The notes: generated from the sequence alone by a model not told the origin. DNA of 64,000 nt from CAZAYY01 sp964489525 (GCA_964489525.1 CAZAYY010000003.1:1-64000), one strand, 5' to 3'. Shown: positions 8,954-22,230, counted from the first letter of the stretch. Made by a program: numbers and translations.

Positions 8954-9808
8954 ATGATGCAAACCAACCCACCCCAGAAAAAAATCGCCCTGGTCATCGG
9001 GTCGGGCAGTGTCAAATGCGCGGCTGCCCTGGGGCTGCAAAAAGTCCTGATGAAAAATGGCATTGGGATTGACATGGTGATTGGATGCAGCGGGGGCGCC
9101 ATGTATGCGGCCATGATTGCCCTGGGGTATGACGCAGAAACGGTCCAGGAAATGACACTCGCCATGTGGACCCGCGAAGTAACCGGGCGCAATGACCGGA
9201 TGGCCTTGCTGCGAGCAGCGCTGCCCAAAATATTTGGCTTCAACGAACATTTTGGCCTGAAAGAAGATGCCCTGGTGATGCGCGGGCTGCAAAAAGCCTT
9301 TGGCCACCACCAATTTTCCGATGTTAAGATCCCCCTCTTTTTGGCAGCTACGGATTTTTATACGGGTGACCAGGTTGTGCTCTCGCAAGGCAATCTTGTC
9401 GACGCCATCCGGGCGAGCATTGCCATGCCATTCACGTTTAAACCCTGGAAAGTCAATGGCAGGCTGTTGATTGATGGTTTCATGTCCGACCCGATGCCTG
9501 TTGGCATCGCCATTCGCGAAGGCGCCGATGTGATTGTTGCCATGGGGTTTGAAAGCCCCTACCAAACTCGCTATAATTCCGCTGCCCGTTTTGCATTTCA
9601 GATGAGCAGTATTATGACCAACAACCTGCTGCGTGCCAATTTTGCCTTTCACAGCATCGCCCACCATGCAGAAGTCATCCCTGTAATTCCTGAGTTCAAG
9701 GAACGCATCCGGTTATTTGATACAGGAAAACTGCCCTATATTATCGAAGAGGGCGAAAAAGCCATGGAAGTTCACCTGCCTTACTTACAGTCGCTGCTGC
9801 AAGTCTGA
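8954..9808 (+). CDS. patatin-like phospholipase / acyl hydrolase
   Basis: A 284-residue protein of the patatin family, which hydrolyses acyl esters of lipids with a Ser-Asp dyad. The nucleophile elbow is GCSGG (S47) and the aspartate lies in LIDGF (D174; the family usually has DGG or DGA). The glycine-rich oxyanion segment near the N-terminus reads IGSGSVKCAA, with Lys where Arg is usual. No signal peptide is seen, so it acts in the cytoplasm or on the inner membrane face. Start ATG with AAGG five bases upstream. It stands 27 bases before a STAS protein, and a second patatin of nearly equal length follows. That sandwich suggests control by the partner-switching components encoded next to it. 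Confidence 0.87.
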   Translation: MMQTNPPQKKIALVIGSGSVKCAAALGLQKVLMKNGIGIDMVIGCSGGAMYAAMIALGYDAETVQEMTLAMWTREVTGRNDRMALLRAALPKIFGFNEHFGLKEDALVMRGLQKAFGHHQFSDVKIPLFLAATDFYTGDQVVLSQGNLVDAIRASIAMPFTFKPWKVNGRLLIDGFMSDPMPVGIAIREGADVIVAMGFESPYQTRYNSAARFAFQMSSIMTNNLLRANFAFHSIAHHAEVIPVIPEFKERIRLFDTGKLPYIIEEGEKAMEVHLPYLQSLLQV

Positions 9809-9835
9809 GGCGAATATTTATTTGAGGAGTAAAGC

Positions 9836-10168
9836 ATGGAAATCAAACACTTTGAGCAAGGCAACGCAGTGGTTATCGAAGTCGCAGGCAGTATTGATGC
9901 GCTTACAGCCACAGAGGTCACCCAATACCTGGACGGATTGGTCCAGGCTGGTCAAATCCACCTGGTGCTCGACCTGGGCAAAGTAGATTACGTCAGCAGC
10001 GCAGGGCTGCGCACACTGCTGGCAACCCTGAAAAGCGTGCGAGCTCAAAAAGGCGACCTGCGCCTGGCTGGCGTCCAGGAAAACGTCAAAAAAGTCTTGA
10101 CCATGAGTGGTTTTACCAGCATTTTGCAGGTATACCCGGGGCGCGACGAAGCAGTCGCCAGTTTCTAA
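9836..10168 (+). CDS. STAS-domain anti-sigma-factor antagonist (RsbV/SpoIIAA-like)
   Basis: A single STAS domain of 110 residues. The motif DYVSSAGLRTLL aligns with SpoIIAA FMDSSGLG, placing the phospho-acceptor serine at S55. In partner switching the unphosphorylated antagonist binds an RsbW-type kinase and frees its target, and an RsbU-type phosphatase restores it. Candidates for both are in this block (REC-PP2C at 15347 and HATPase kinase at 16627). Strong Shine-Dalgarno (GAGGAG) before the ATG. No sigma factor is encoded in the window, so the released target is unknown. The two flanking patatins are possible clients. Confidence 0.9.
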   Translation: MEIKHFEQGNAVVIEVAGSIDALTATEVTQYLDGLVQAGQIHLVLDLGKVDYVSSAGLRTLLATLKSVRAQKGDLRLAGVQENVKKVLTMSGFTSILQVYPGRDEAVASF

Positions 10169-10201
10169 CCATGGGTAGCCTGAACCGGATTGGAATACGC
10201 G

Positions 10202-11047
10202 ATGAATGCTGAATCAAAACCCGGAGTTGCCATTGTAATTGGCTCAGGCGGCGTGAAATGCGCAGCCGTGCTGGGCCTGCTTAATGCTTTACAGGTAGAA
10301 GAAATCCCCATTTCCCTGTTGGTTGGCTGCAGTGGGGGCAGCTTGTTCGCCACCGGCCTGGCGCTGGGCTATCCTGTCGAAACCCTGAAACAAATGACGC
10401 TGGATTTTTGGACCCCGGCCTTGATGGAAAATTACACGGCCAACCTTAAAGCAGCTACCGAAGGCACCCTTTCCTTTAACGAACGCTCCGGCCTGGTGGA
10501 TGACCGCTTTCTCATCCAAACCCTGACCAAATCGTTTGGCGACAAAACCTTTAACGACACCCAAATTCCTTTGCGGGTAGTCTCTACCGATTTTCTAACG
10601 GGGGATATGGTGGTACACAGCAGCGGGTCTCTCATGAGCGCTGTGCGCGCCAGTGTGTCTGTGCCCGTGGTTTTCCCCCCTTGGGAAGTGGACGGCAAAC
10701 TGCTGGTAGACGGAGCTGTGGCTGACCCACTGCCCGTGGACGTGGCCATCAAAGAGAACGCCCATGTAATTATCGCCATGGGTTTCGAACTGGATATTCG
10801 CCCACGGCTGCGCACCATGACCGCCGTAAACAACCACATGAACACCATCTTCATGAACAACATCCTCAAAGCCCAGTTTGCCTTTCACAACCTGGCCCAC
10901 CATGCAGAGATTGTGCTCATATTGCCCGAGTTCGACCGGCGCATTGGCACCTTCGACACCCACCACCTGGAATACATCATCACCGCCGGGGAAGAAGTTG
11001 CCCGCATGGAACTCCCATACATCAAACGCCTGCTTACCAACCTATGA
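10202..11047 (+). CDS. patatin-like phospholipase / acyl hydrolase, second paralogue
   Basis: A 281-residue paralogue of the protein at 8954, with the same length and layout: IGSGGVKCAA oxyanion segment, GCSGG nucleophile elbow (S44) and LLVDGAVADPLPV with the dyad aspartate (D170, here in a canonical DGA). The C-terminal halves also correspond, including a shared NxAHHAE segment. The longest frame begins with TTG at 10190. The ATG at 10202 gives an N-terminus matching the paralogue and is preferred, though no strong ribosome site is seen for either. The pair probably arose by duplication around the STAS gene or by insertion of the STAS gene between them. Confidence 0.86.
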   Translation: MNAESKPGVAIVIGSGGVKCAAVLGLLNALQVEEIPISLLVGCSGGSLFATGLALGYPVETLKQMTLDFWTPALMENYTANLKAATEGTLSFNERSGLVDDRFLIQTLTKSFGDKTFNDTQIPLRVVSTDFLTGDMVVHSSGSLMSAVRASVSVPVVFPPWEVDGKLLVDGAVADPLPVDVAIKENAHVIIAMGFELDIRPRLRTMTAVNNHMNTIFMNNILKAQFAFHNLAHHAEIVLILPEFDRRIGTFDTHHLEYIITAGEEVARMELPYIKRLLTNL

Positions 11048-11129
11048 TGGGTTCTGGCGCTTCTTTTGAACCGCGCACCGGCCTGGTTTCAATTTCGGGC
11101 GGAATTCAGTGTGCCTCAGGAGCACCCCT

Positions 11130-15332
<4,203 letters not shown>

Positions 15333-15346
15333 GAGTAAACCAGAAT

Positions 15347-16603
15347 ATGACCCCTTTAACCGGTAAAATGCTCGTTGTAGACGATGACTTTATGAACCGC
15401 AAGCTGCTGGCCCGCAGCCTTGAAAAAGAAGGCCACGCAGTGGTGATGGCCGAAGGCGGCAGGCAAGCATTGGCTTTGTTGGAAGAATCGCTGGGAAAAA
15501 ATCAACAGGTTTTTGACCTGGTCTTTTTGGATCTGCTCATGCCCGAAATGGATGGGTTTGAAGTGCTCAAAAAACTGAAAGCCGATGAAAGGCTGCGCCA
15601 CCTGCCCATCATCATGGTTTCAGCCATGGATGATATGAACAGCATCATCCAATGCATCAGCCTGGGCGCCACCGATTACCTGCCCAAGCCCTTCGACCCG
15701 ATTCTGCTTAAAGCACGCGTCAGCTCTTCTTTACTGGTTAAGCAAACCCTTGACCAGGAAAAGTTGTACACCCAGGCCCTAGAGCGCGACCTTGAAATTG
15801 GGCGGCAAATTCAATCGGGCTTTTTCCCAGACACGCTTCCCCAGGTTTTAGATTTTGAGATATCCGCCCACTTTGAAGCCGCCCGCCAGGTTGCGGGAGA
15901 TTTTTACGACGTATTCCCCCTGGCCGATGAAATGCGGGTGGGGTTAGTGGTTGCAGATGTCTGTGATAAGGGTGTAGGGGCGGCGCTGTTCATGGCCCTA
16001 TTCCGCAGCCTGCTGCGCGCCTTTGCAGAACAGCACTACGATCAGGAAGCCCAGGGCAGTACGAGCAACACCGGGGTGTTTGTCCCGATGGAAATGAGCA
16101 CCATGGTGATGAAGCGCTCAGTGGGCGTAACTGCTCTCAAGAAAGCAATTGTGCTGACCAACAACTATATTGCCAAACACCACAGTGCAGCGAACATGTT
16201 TGCCACCATTTTCTTTGGGGTTTTGGATGTCGTCCGGGCCACGCTGTACTACATCAATGCCGGGCATGAAGCCCCACTGCTGGTGCGCAAAAACGGCACC
16301 ATCGAACAACTTAACCCCACCGGACCAGCGGCTGGCCTGTTTCCCGATCTGGATTTTGAAATTGGGCAGGTTCGTTTACGCGAAGGCGATATGCTGGTGG
16401 GATTTACCGACGGCGTTACCGAAGCCAAGGCGGCCAATGGCGATTTTTTTGGGGATGATCGTTTACGGGCACTGCTGGCAGAGCCAGCGGAGAGTGCAGA
16501 AGAAACCCTGGCAAAAATTGTCAATGCCGTGAAAGCGTTCACCAACGGGGCCGAACAATCAGACGATATCACCCTGCTGGCCGTGCGGCGCAAAGGGCTG
16601 TAA
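15347..16603 (+). CDS. response regulator with PP2C/SpoIIE serine phosphatase output (RsbU-like)
   Basis: A 418-residue protein. Residues 5-125 are a receiver domain (acidic pocket VVDDD, phospho-acceptor D62 in LDLLMPEMDG, and KPFDP). After a short helical linker, residues 185-418 are a PP2C-like SpoIIE phosphatase with metal-binding motifs AGDFYDVF, DVCDKGVGAA, GFTDGVTEA and DDITLLAV. Enzymes of this type dephosphorylate STAS antagonists, here plausibly the one at 9836. The ATG at 15347 has AGGAG eleven bases upstream; the frame is open from 15317 inside the kinase gene. The receiver suggests that phosphotransfer from the upstream hybrid kinase gates the phosphatase, joining a two-component relay to partner switching. 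Confidence 0.93.
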   Translation: MTPLTGKMLVVDDDFMNRKLLARSLEKEGHAVVMAEGGRQALALLEESLGKNQQVFDLVFLDLLMPEMDGFEVLKKLKADERLRHLPIIMVSAMDDMNSIIQCISLGATDYLPKPFDPILLKARVSSSLLVKQTLDQEKLYTQALERDLEIGRQIQSGFFPDTLPQVLDFEISAHFEAARQVAGDFYDVFPLADEMRVGLVVADVCDKGVGAALFMALFRSLLRAFAEQHYDQEAQGSTSNTGVFVPMEMSTMVMKRSVGVTALKKAIVLTNNYIAKHHSAANMFATIFFGVLDVVRATLYYINAGHEAPLLVRKNGTIEQLNPTGPAAGLFPDLDFEIGQVRLREGDMLVGFTDGVTEAKAANGDFFGDDRLRALLAEPAESAEETLAKIVNAVKAFTNGAEQSDDITLLAVRRKGL

Positions 16604-16626
16604 AACCGGCAGCCCTGTTCCAGACG

Positions 16627-17043
16627 CTAGGAAAGTTTCTTGGTCAGGACCAGGCAGTTGCCAGCTTCACCCGTTTCATAATCTACGGCATCCATCACAG
16701 AATAGATAAAAAATAGGCCAAACCCGCCCAGGTCGCGCGCTTCAATGGGCAAATCGAAATCGGGCTGGGGAGCCTGGCTGGGTTCAAAGGGGTGGCCGAA
16801 GTCGGTCAGGCGCACGACCACTTTATCCGAATACACTTCCAACTGCAGCATTAAGGAACCAGGGTCCATGCCCGCATAACCGTGGGTAATAATGTTGGCA
16901 GCAGCCTCGTCCACTGCCAGCTGTAAACTGAAGGCGGTGTCGTTGTCAATGCTGTGCTGTTGGCAAACCTCACCAATAAAGGCGCGCAATTCGGCCAGCG
17001 ATTCTAACTCAGCCGCACGGGTGATGGTGTGTCTCGAATCCAT
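16627..17043 (-). CDS. RsbW-like serine kinase / anti-sigma regulatory factor
   Basis: A 138-residue GHKL ATPase of the RsbW/SpoIIAB group. It has the N box LAVDEAAANIITHGY, the G1-like TDFGHPF and the G2-like LGGFGLFFI. These bind ATP and phosphorylate STAS antagonists on serine. The frame is open from 17247, but GAGGAG sits six bases before the ATG at 17043 and the domain starts there. It is convergent with the phosphatase gene (23 bases apart) and lies 31 bases after an uncharacterised gene on the same strand. It is the natural antagonist of the phosphatase at 15347. Its binding partner in the off state is not obvious, because no sigma factor is in the window. Confidence 0.9.
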   Translation of the reverse strand: MDSRHTITRAAELESLAELRAFIGEVCQQHSIDNDTAFSLQLAVDEAAANIITHGYAGMDPGSLMLQLEVYSDKVVVRLTDFGHPFEPSQAPQPDFDLPIEARDLGGFGLFFIYSVMDAVDYETGEAGNCLVLTKKLS

Positions 17044-17074
17044 AGAAACTCCTCTGCATCGGGGCAAAAGACCC

Positions 17075-17962
17075 TTAATAAACCGCCCCAGGGAAGGTAT
17101 TGACCCCGGCCTGCTGTCCAATTTGCTTAACCATGCGCAGCTTGTCCCATCGGGCATCCAACACATCCAGGATGCCATCTTGAATCGCCCAGGCCCGGCC
17201 GCGAACGGTGTTCCACTGCTCTGGCTGGCGGAAAGGGGTGCTGCCATCCAGGGCAGCGTTCAGCTTTCCGCCGGGTTGAAATTCCCGGTGGATATCATCC
17301 ATCAATTTGTGGCCCCGTACATAAGCAAACCCACGCCGTTCGAACACCCAGGCAGAAGTGTAGCTCAGCGGCTCTAGATAATAGGCCTGGTGCGCCAACA
17401 TCGTCAGGAAGACTTCAATATACTGAAGAACAAGCGCCGACCCCCCCAGGCTGGCTCGAACCTGGCCCGGAGCCAAACCCGCCGATTTGGCGCGCGCTTC
17501 TTCAACCAGGTTGCGCCGCACTGTCCCAAAATAGGTCGGGTGTTCTTCCGCATCGATATCGGTGCGAAAGTAGGGGGAAGCCGGATCATTCAACAGCAGC
17601 AGGTTCAAATCAATCCCGTTAAAGCTGTTATCCGCCAGTTCAATACAGATAAAGGGAGAGAGGTCGTCGGGGTGGCGATATACCGAAAGGGAAACTTTAC
17701 CTGTTCCGGCAGGCGCGTCCAGGCGGACATGGCTATCTCCGGCCGGACCTTTCCAGGTGATGGGTTTGATTTCAAAACGGCGCAGCAGTTCTGCAGGCAG
17801 CATGGAACGGTACAGTCTGCGCTTGGCATTGTCGGGCAAATTGTTCAAATGCCGGATGGCCACAGGGGCATCGGCATTGTCAATGATCTGGTTAATCGAA
17901 AAATTTTCCGGATCGGGTGCAACCTTCGGGTCGCTCCGTTTCAACTGCAAGTATTTAAACAC
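17075..17962 (-). CDS. uncharacterised protein, co-transcribed with the RsbW-like kinase
   Basis: A 295-residue soluble protein of a family I do not recognise. There is no signal peptide or membrane helix. The sequence has a mixed alpha/beta character: a conserved-looking middle (SPFICIELADNSFNGIDL), an Arg/Ala helix (RRNLVEEARAKSAGL), and a C-terminal half rich in aromatic residues. The start is GTG at 17962 with GAGGA five bases upstream. It precedes the RsbW-like gene by 31 bases, so the two are probably made together. By position it could be the kinase's client or an input domain, but nothing in the sequence shows this. Confidence 0.8.
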   Translation of the reverse strand: MFKYLQLKRSDPKVAPDPENFSINQIIDNADAPVAIRHLNNLPDNAKRRLYRSMLPAELLRRFEIKPITWKGPAGDSHVRLDAPAGTGKVSLSVYRHPDDLSPFICIELADNSFNGIDLNLLLLNDPASPYFRTDIDAEEHPTYFGTVRRNLVEEARAKSAGLAPGQVRASLGGSALVLQYIEVFLTMLAHQAYYLEPLSYTSAWVFERRGFAYVRGHKLMDDIHREFQPGGKLNAALDGSTPFRQPEQWNTVRGRAWAIQDGILDVLDARWDKLRMVKQIGQQAGVNTFPGAVY

Positions 17963-17994
17963 AAGAGTCCTCTATGGGTTTGTAAGATAGGCTG

Positions 17995-18000
17995 ATTATA
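17995..18000 (-). promoter_or_regulatory. probable -10 box of the orf-rsbW operon
   Basis: On the minus strand a perfect TATAAT lies in an A/T-rich run about 33 bases before the GTG start. No good -35 hexamer is seen at 16-18 bases. Confidence 0.4.
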
Positions 18001-18053
18001 ATTGATTTTTGATTTCTGTTTGGACGAATCCAACAAGAGGGAGTACACCATTG

Positions 18054-18118
18054 TTGTTATTCCATCCATTCCCCATCCCCCTGTCCCCCTTCTCGCCCCA
18101 GGCTTTGGGGCGAAAAAA
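18054..18118 (-). repeat. interspersed G/C-rich repeat, copy B (inverted)
   Basis: Bases 18063-18092 are the exact reverse complement of 49846-49875 (30 of 30). Similarity continues outward on one side with AATAACAA. It lies between the 3' end of the DUF2344 gene and the start of the uncharacterised gene. Confidence 0.8.
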
Positions 18119-18135
18119 GGGCTGTTCCCAAAAAA

Positions 18136-18804
18136 TCAGGGTTTTGCCAAAGGTTCGGCGAGCAGCAAACCAACCCGGTGGTAGCGCGCCGAAAGCGGGT
18201 CGTAGCCCAGGGCATCCACCACTTCCTCGGCCCGTCCCGTCGCGTTGGGGAGGGCAGAAAGCACAATCGAGAGGCAGGGCTCACCTTCTGGGCTGTCGGA
18301 CAGGCGGGCAATAGACAAGACCAGCGGTCGCAGGTCGTAGGTTTTATCCCGGCGCTCCCGAACCAGGCTGGGCGCGGCCAGCAGCCCAGCAATTTTTTCA
18401 TCCAGTTCGCCCGCAGGGGGTATGGTTCCGTCATCATCCGGCAGCAGCGTGACATGGTATTCTGTGGACTGGACCAGGGTTTGCAGCTTGGGCAGGTTGA
18501 GGGCCACTTCCTGAAGGTCGAGCAGGCGAACCCCAGGCGGGGCAGCGGCCAAAAAAGCCTGGCGAATGTCATCCAGGCTGGCCGGCTCCGAAAGCCAAAA
18601 ATCGGCCAGTTCGCAGTTGCTGGTGTGGCCCAGGGGCAGGGCTGAAGCCAGGTTGATTTTTGGGCGGGGGGTGAAGCCCTCGCTGTAGACGAGGGGCAGG
18701 TGGGCGCGGCGAAAGGTGCGTTCGAGTGTGCTTTGGACATCCAGGTTGCCCGTGAAACGCATCGCTTCAGTTTTGGCAAAGGTCAGGCGCAGGCGAATTT
18801 CCAT
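18136..18804 (-). CDS. TIGR03936/DUF2344 protein, radical-SAM-linked
   Basis: A 222-residue protein of the DUF2344 family, recognised by the N-terminal LRLTFAKTEAMRFTGNLDV, SEGFTPRPKINLASALPLG and the conserved order of these blocks. Members are encoded beside, or fused to, the TIGR03960 B12-binding radical SAM protein. Their biochemical role is unsettled; a link to RNA modification has been suggested by context elsewhere. The gene begins 6 bases after the stop of that radical SAM gene and its GGAG overlaps the upstream end, so the pair is coupled. The C-terminus continues beyond the conserved part with little recognisable. Confidence 0.88.
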   Translation of the reverse strand: MEIRLRLTFAKTEAMRFTGNLDVQSTLERTFRRAHLPLVYSEGFTPRPKINLASALPLGHTSNCELADFWLSEPASLDDIRQAFLAAAPPGVRLLDLQEVALNLPKLQTLVQSTEYHVTLLPDDDGTIPPAGELDEKIAGLLAAPSLVRERRDKTYDLRPLVLSIARLSDSPEGEPCLSIVLSALPNATGRAEEVVDALGYDPLSARYHRVGLLLAEPLAKP

Positions 18805-18810
18805 GGAGCA

Positions 18811-20784
18811 TCAATCTCCGGGGGCCAGGTCTTCCAGGCGGATGGCGGGTTGGCCAGGCATGGGTGCGGGCAGGGTGCCATCGCCGCCGGTGACGGTTAC
18901 CCGCTTATTGCTGACTTCCGGACACTTCCAATGGTCACCCGGGTTCTCGCGGCGAATACCCGTAAAAGTGGGCAAAATGCCGCAGGCAAAACACTGGTTG
19001 CGGCAGTCAATTCGGGTGCGCCCGGCCAGACTCCACAGGTAATCTTGCGTGAGGAATTTTTTGCGCACCGTGGCGGTGACATGCTCCCAGGGGAAAACTT
19101 CGTCCAAGGGACGGGCACGGTGGGTATAAAAAGCCGGGTCAAGGCCCACCTGGGCATAGGCTTCCAACCACAGGTCGTAGTTAAAGTGCTCCATCCAGGC
19201 GTCGAACTTTGCACCCAATTTCCAGGCACGATAAACCACTTCCGCGATGCGGCGGTCGCCGCGTGAAAGAGCCGCCTCTAACATCGTTTCAAGCGGGTTG
19301 TTCCAATTGAGCTTTAGCCCTGGGCCGCGCAGTTCTTGCCGCAGCAGTTCTTGCTTGGCCAGAATTTGCTCCACCGTGTCACACGGCACCCACTGGAATG
19401 GGGTATGGGGCTTGGGAACAAAAGTGCTCACCCCGGCGGTCACCTTGGCACGCCGCCCAATGGTTTTGAACCCTTCGCGCTGCACCGCTTTGCACAATTC
19501 CACAATCGCCCGTACATCCTCAAGCGTTTCAGAAGGATGGCCAATCATGAAATAGAGCTTGATGGATTCGTAGCCGCGCGAGTAAATTTCGCGAGCGGTT
19601 TCTAAAAGCTGCTCGCTGGTGACGGGCTTGTTGATGATTTCGCGCATTCTTTCTGTGGCAGCTTCGGGGGCAAGCGTGAAGCCGCTGCGGCGGGTGTCGT
19701 GCAGGGCGTCCATCAAATCTACGGAAAGGGATTCGATGCGCAAGGAAGGCAGCGAAACCGCCAGGTTTCTCCCGGCAAAGCGCTCGCCCACGGCTTTCAC
19801 CAGTTCCACCACAGGGGTGTAATCCGAAGAGGAAAGCGAAAGCAGGCCGATTTCTTCAAAACCGGTGTTCTCCAGGGCTTGTTCGATGGCATCACAAATT
19901 TCATCCACAGTGCGCTCGCGCACAGGGCGGTTGATCATCCCGGCGTGGCAAAAGCGGCAGCCGCGGGTGCAGCCGCGCATGATTTCGACAGGAATCCGGT
20001 TGTGAACCGTATCAATATAGGGCACCAAAAAACGGGTGGTGGGCGGAGGCAGTTTGGCCACAATGCGCTTGGTCACCGGAAGTTGGGCTGCTTCACTCAG
20101 TTTCTCAACGCGCGCAAAGGTGCCATCCGGGTGGTAGTGGGCTTCGTAAAGCATGGGCACATACACACCCCACAGCCGGGCCAGGCGCTCCCACAGGCCG
20201 CGCCGGTTTTCCCCGCTGATCTGCCAGCTCTGGTAGATATCCACGATTTCGAGCATCACTTCTTCGCCCTCACCAATCACAAATGCATCAATGAAAGGGG
20301 CCATCGGTTCGGGGTTGAAGGTGGCATGCCCGCCAGCCACAATCAGCGGGTCTGCGGCACTGCGTTCGTTGGAAAATAGGGGAATCCCCGCCAGGTCGAG
20401 AATGTTCAGGGTATTGGTATACAGGGTTTCGTACGGCAGAGAAAAACCAATGATGTTAAATTCTTTGAGCGGGTGCTTGGTTTCGAGGGAGTAGAGAGGG
20501 ATATTTTTGGCCCGCAGCTGGGCTTCCATATCCGTCCAGGGGGCATAGGCACGCTCGGCCACCACATCCGGGCGCTGGTTGAGCAAATCATACAGAATGG
20601 CCATGCCCAGGTTCGACATACCCAGGTCGTAAAGGTCGGGGAAAATCAGGGCAGTTTTGGTCTGGATGGTGTCCCAATCTTTGATGACTTCGTTAAGTTC
20701 ACCACCTGTATAGCGCCCGGGTTTTTGAACGCGGGGCAGAATTTTTTCGAGGCGGCGTTTGAGATCGGCAGCAGTGTCCGGCAT
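18811..20784 (-). CDS. TIGR03960 family B12-binding-domain radical SAM protein
   Basis: A 657-residue enzyme. The N-terminal third (to about 230) is a Rossmann-like region resembling B12-binding domains (GFSLPYETLYTNTLNIL, VAGGHATFNPEPMAPFIDAFVIGEGE). The radical SAM core has the CxxxCxxC cluster motif at C272, C276 and C279 (RGCTRGCRFCHAG), which binds 4Fe-4S for reductive cleavage of SAM. The C-terminus contains a second cysteine set (CRNQCFACGI). The ATG follows AAGGA with 8-base spacing. Upstream is the glycosyltransferase gene (39 bases), but a TATAAT box overlapping its stop codon suggests a separate promoter. The downstream DUF2344 gene is its usual partner. The substrate is not known. 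Confidence 0.92.
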   Translation of the reverse strand: MPDTAADLKRRLEKILPRVQKPGRYTGGELNEVIKDWDTIQTKTALIFPDLYDLGMSNLGMAILYDLLNQRPDVVAERAYAPWTDMEAQLRAKNIPLYSLETKHPLKEFNIIGFSLPYETLYTNTLNILDLAGIPLFSNERSAADPLIVAGGHATFNPEPMAPFIDAFVIGEGEEVMLEIVDIYQSWQISGENRRGLWERLARLWGVYVPMLYEAHYHPDGTFARVEKLSEAAQLPVTKRIVAKLPPPTTRFLVPYIDTVHNRIPVEIMRGCTRGCRFCHAGMINRPVRERTVDEICDAIEQALENTGFEEIGLLSLSSSDYTPVVELVKAVGERFAGRNLAVSLPSLRIESLSVDLMDALHDTRRSGFTLAPEAATERMREIINKPVTSEQLLETAREIYSRGYESIKLYFMIGHPSETLEDVRAIVELCKAVQREGFKTIGRRAKVTAGVSTFVPKPHTPFQWVPCDTVEQILAKQELLRQELRGPGLKLNWNNPLETMLEAALSRGDRRIAEVVYRAWKLGAKFDAWMEHFNYDLWLEAYAQVGLDPAFYTHRARPLDEVFPWEHVTATVRKKFLTQDYLWSLAGRTRIDCRNQCFACGILPTFTGIRRENPGDHWKCPEVSNKRVTVTGGDGTLPAPMPGQPAIRLEDLAPGD

Positions 20785-20822
20785 AATGCATTCCTTTATA
20801 TTCTTAAGAGTGAGTGGGGTCT

Positions 20823-20850
20823 ATTATAACAGGGGAATCCGGGTAGGCAA
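20823..20850 (-). promoter_or_regulatory. internal promoter for the radical SAM pair
   Basis: On the minus strand TTGCCT (20850-20845), 16 bases and TATAAT (20828-20823). The -10 box contains the stop codon of the upstream glycosyltransferase gene. The predicted leader is about 32 nt and includes the Shine-Dalgarno AAGGA. Confidence 0.5.
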
Positions 20851-22230
20851 CCTTAGAATCCGGTCCACTGCACGCTCGACGCCGTTTTCGGCGCGCAGGG
20901 TTTGTGCCAGGGCAGTGGCAGCCTGGCGGTATGTGGGGGTTTCGGACACCTCGCGTATGGCCGCCGCGAGGGCGAGTGCGGTAAGACGGGAAAAAGGAAT
21001 GGGCTCAGGGCCAACCCCCAGGGCTGCCGAGCGTTCGCCCCAATAGAACTGGTCGAAGACAAAGGGCAGCACCATGGAAGGTACACCCGAAGCCAGGGCA
21101 TAGCCAGTTGTGCCTGAACCGCCATGGTGGATGACCATCCCCATCTGGGGAAACAACCAATCGTAGGGGGCATACTGAATCGAAAACACATTTTCGGCCA
21201 TGTCTGGGGGAATAGCCAGCCCCGCCCAGCCCGAATGCAGCAGCAGCCGGACATTGGCCTGCTTTGCCGCCTCGATAAACAGCGCACTGGCGCGGGCGGG
21301 GTCAGGAACAGGCATAGACCCCAGGCCAATGAACACCGGCGGCGGGCCTGCGGCAAGGAACTGCTCCAGGGCGGGGTTGGCGTGTTTTGCAGGCAGGGGT
21401 GTGTGCGAATGCGGATTGTACCAATGGGTGGTCTCTGGCCACCACCAGCCAGTCATTTGAACCTGGCTGTCCCAATCGGGCGGGCGGGCCACCACCTTTT
21501 CACTGAAGCCGCACACAATCGGCGGGCGGGTGTCGGGCTGCCCTGGCGGGGGCGGGGAAAACATGGCTTTGTACCGGCCCCAAAAAGGCTGTGGGGCAAG
21601 GCCATTCAGCCTGCGCCAGCCGTTAACCGAGCGCCGAAACATCTGCCAACCCATTTGCTCGCCCAGCCGGTACGTCCACAGGTTGTAGGCCCGGCGCAGC
21701 CCTTGGGGCAGCCCGGCTGGCAGGGCGCGAAAACCCAATAGGGGCTGGTGGGCTGTGCGGTAGGTGGGGATGACCGAGAGAATTGCCGAGGGAATGCGCC
21801 GCCCAACCCGCCGGGAGAGCATTTCGGCAATATCCTCCCCAAACAGGTAAGCGGGAAGCTGGTTGAGCACCAGGGTGGTATCGAACAGGCGCGGCTCGTT
21901 TAGGGTCTGGGGGAGGTGGCGGGTAAGCTGGCCGTACGAACGGCGCAGGGCCTGGAAAGCCCGAAAAATGGCAATCGGGTTTGCCAGGGTAGGAGCGCTG
22001 GCGCCCAACAAACCATCGGCAGCCTGCTGAATCAGCCCTTCGGCATCGCCGGGCACAGGCAGCAGTTCAACCCCAGCAGCGTCCACCACATCCTCAAAAA
22101 ATGCGAAGGTGGCCACAAGCACCTGCTGGCCGGCCTGCTGCAGCGCTCCTGCCAGGGTGACATACGGCAGCACATCGCCCCTGGAACCGAGCGCCAGAAT
22201 GAGAATGCGGGAAGGCTGTGACGGCTTCAT
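20824..22230 (-). CDS. GT1-type glycosyltransferase (UDP-sugar-dependent, macrolide/sterol glucosyltransferase-like)
   Basis: A 468-residue GT-B enzyme. The N-terminal part has the LALGSRGDVLPYVTLAGAL motif of the GT28/GT1 N-terminal domain. The C-terminal nucleotide-sugar site has HHGGSGTTGYALASGVPSM (H368/H369 onward) and PFVFDQFYWGERSAALGVG. This combination is typical of sterol, lipid and macrolide glucosyltransferases, so a lipid or secondary-metabolite acceptor is likely. No membrane segment is seen. The start codon overlaps the stop of the tandem-cyclase gene (ATGA at 22227-22230), so expression is coupled to that signalling protein. Confidence 0.87.
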   Translation of the reverse strand: MKPSQPSRILILALGSRGDVLPYVTLAGALQQAGQQVLVATFAFFEDVVDAAGVELLPVPGDAEGLIQQAADGLLGASAPTLANPIAIFRAFQALRRSYGQLTRHLPQTLNEPRLFDTTLVLNQLPAYLFGEDIAEMLSRRVGRRIPSAILSVIPTYRTAHQPLLGFRALPAGLPQGLRRAYNLWTYRLGEQMGWQMFRRSVNGWRRLNGLAPQPFWGRYKAMFSPPPPGQPDTRPPIVCGFSEKVVARPPDWDSQVQMTGWWWPETTHWYNPHSHTPLPAKHANPALEQFLAAGPPPVFIGLGSMPVPDPARASALFIEAAKQANVRLLLHSGWAGLAIPPDMAENVFSIQYAPYDWLFPQMGMVIHHGGSGTTGYALASGVPSMVLPFVFDQFYWGERSAALGVGPEPIPFSRLTALALAAAIREVSETPTYRQAATALAQTLRAENGVERAVDRILRLPTRIPLL

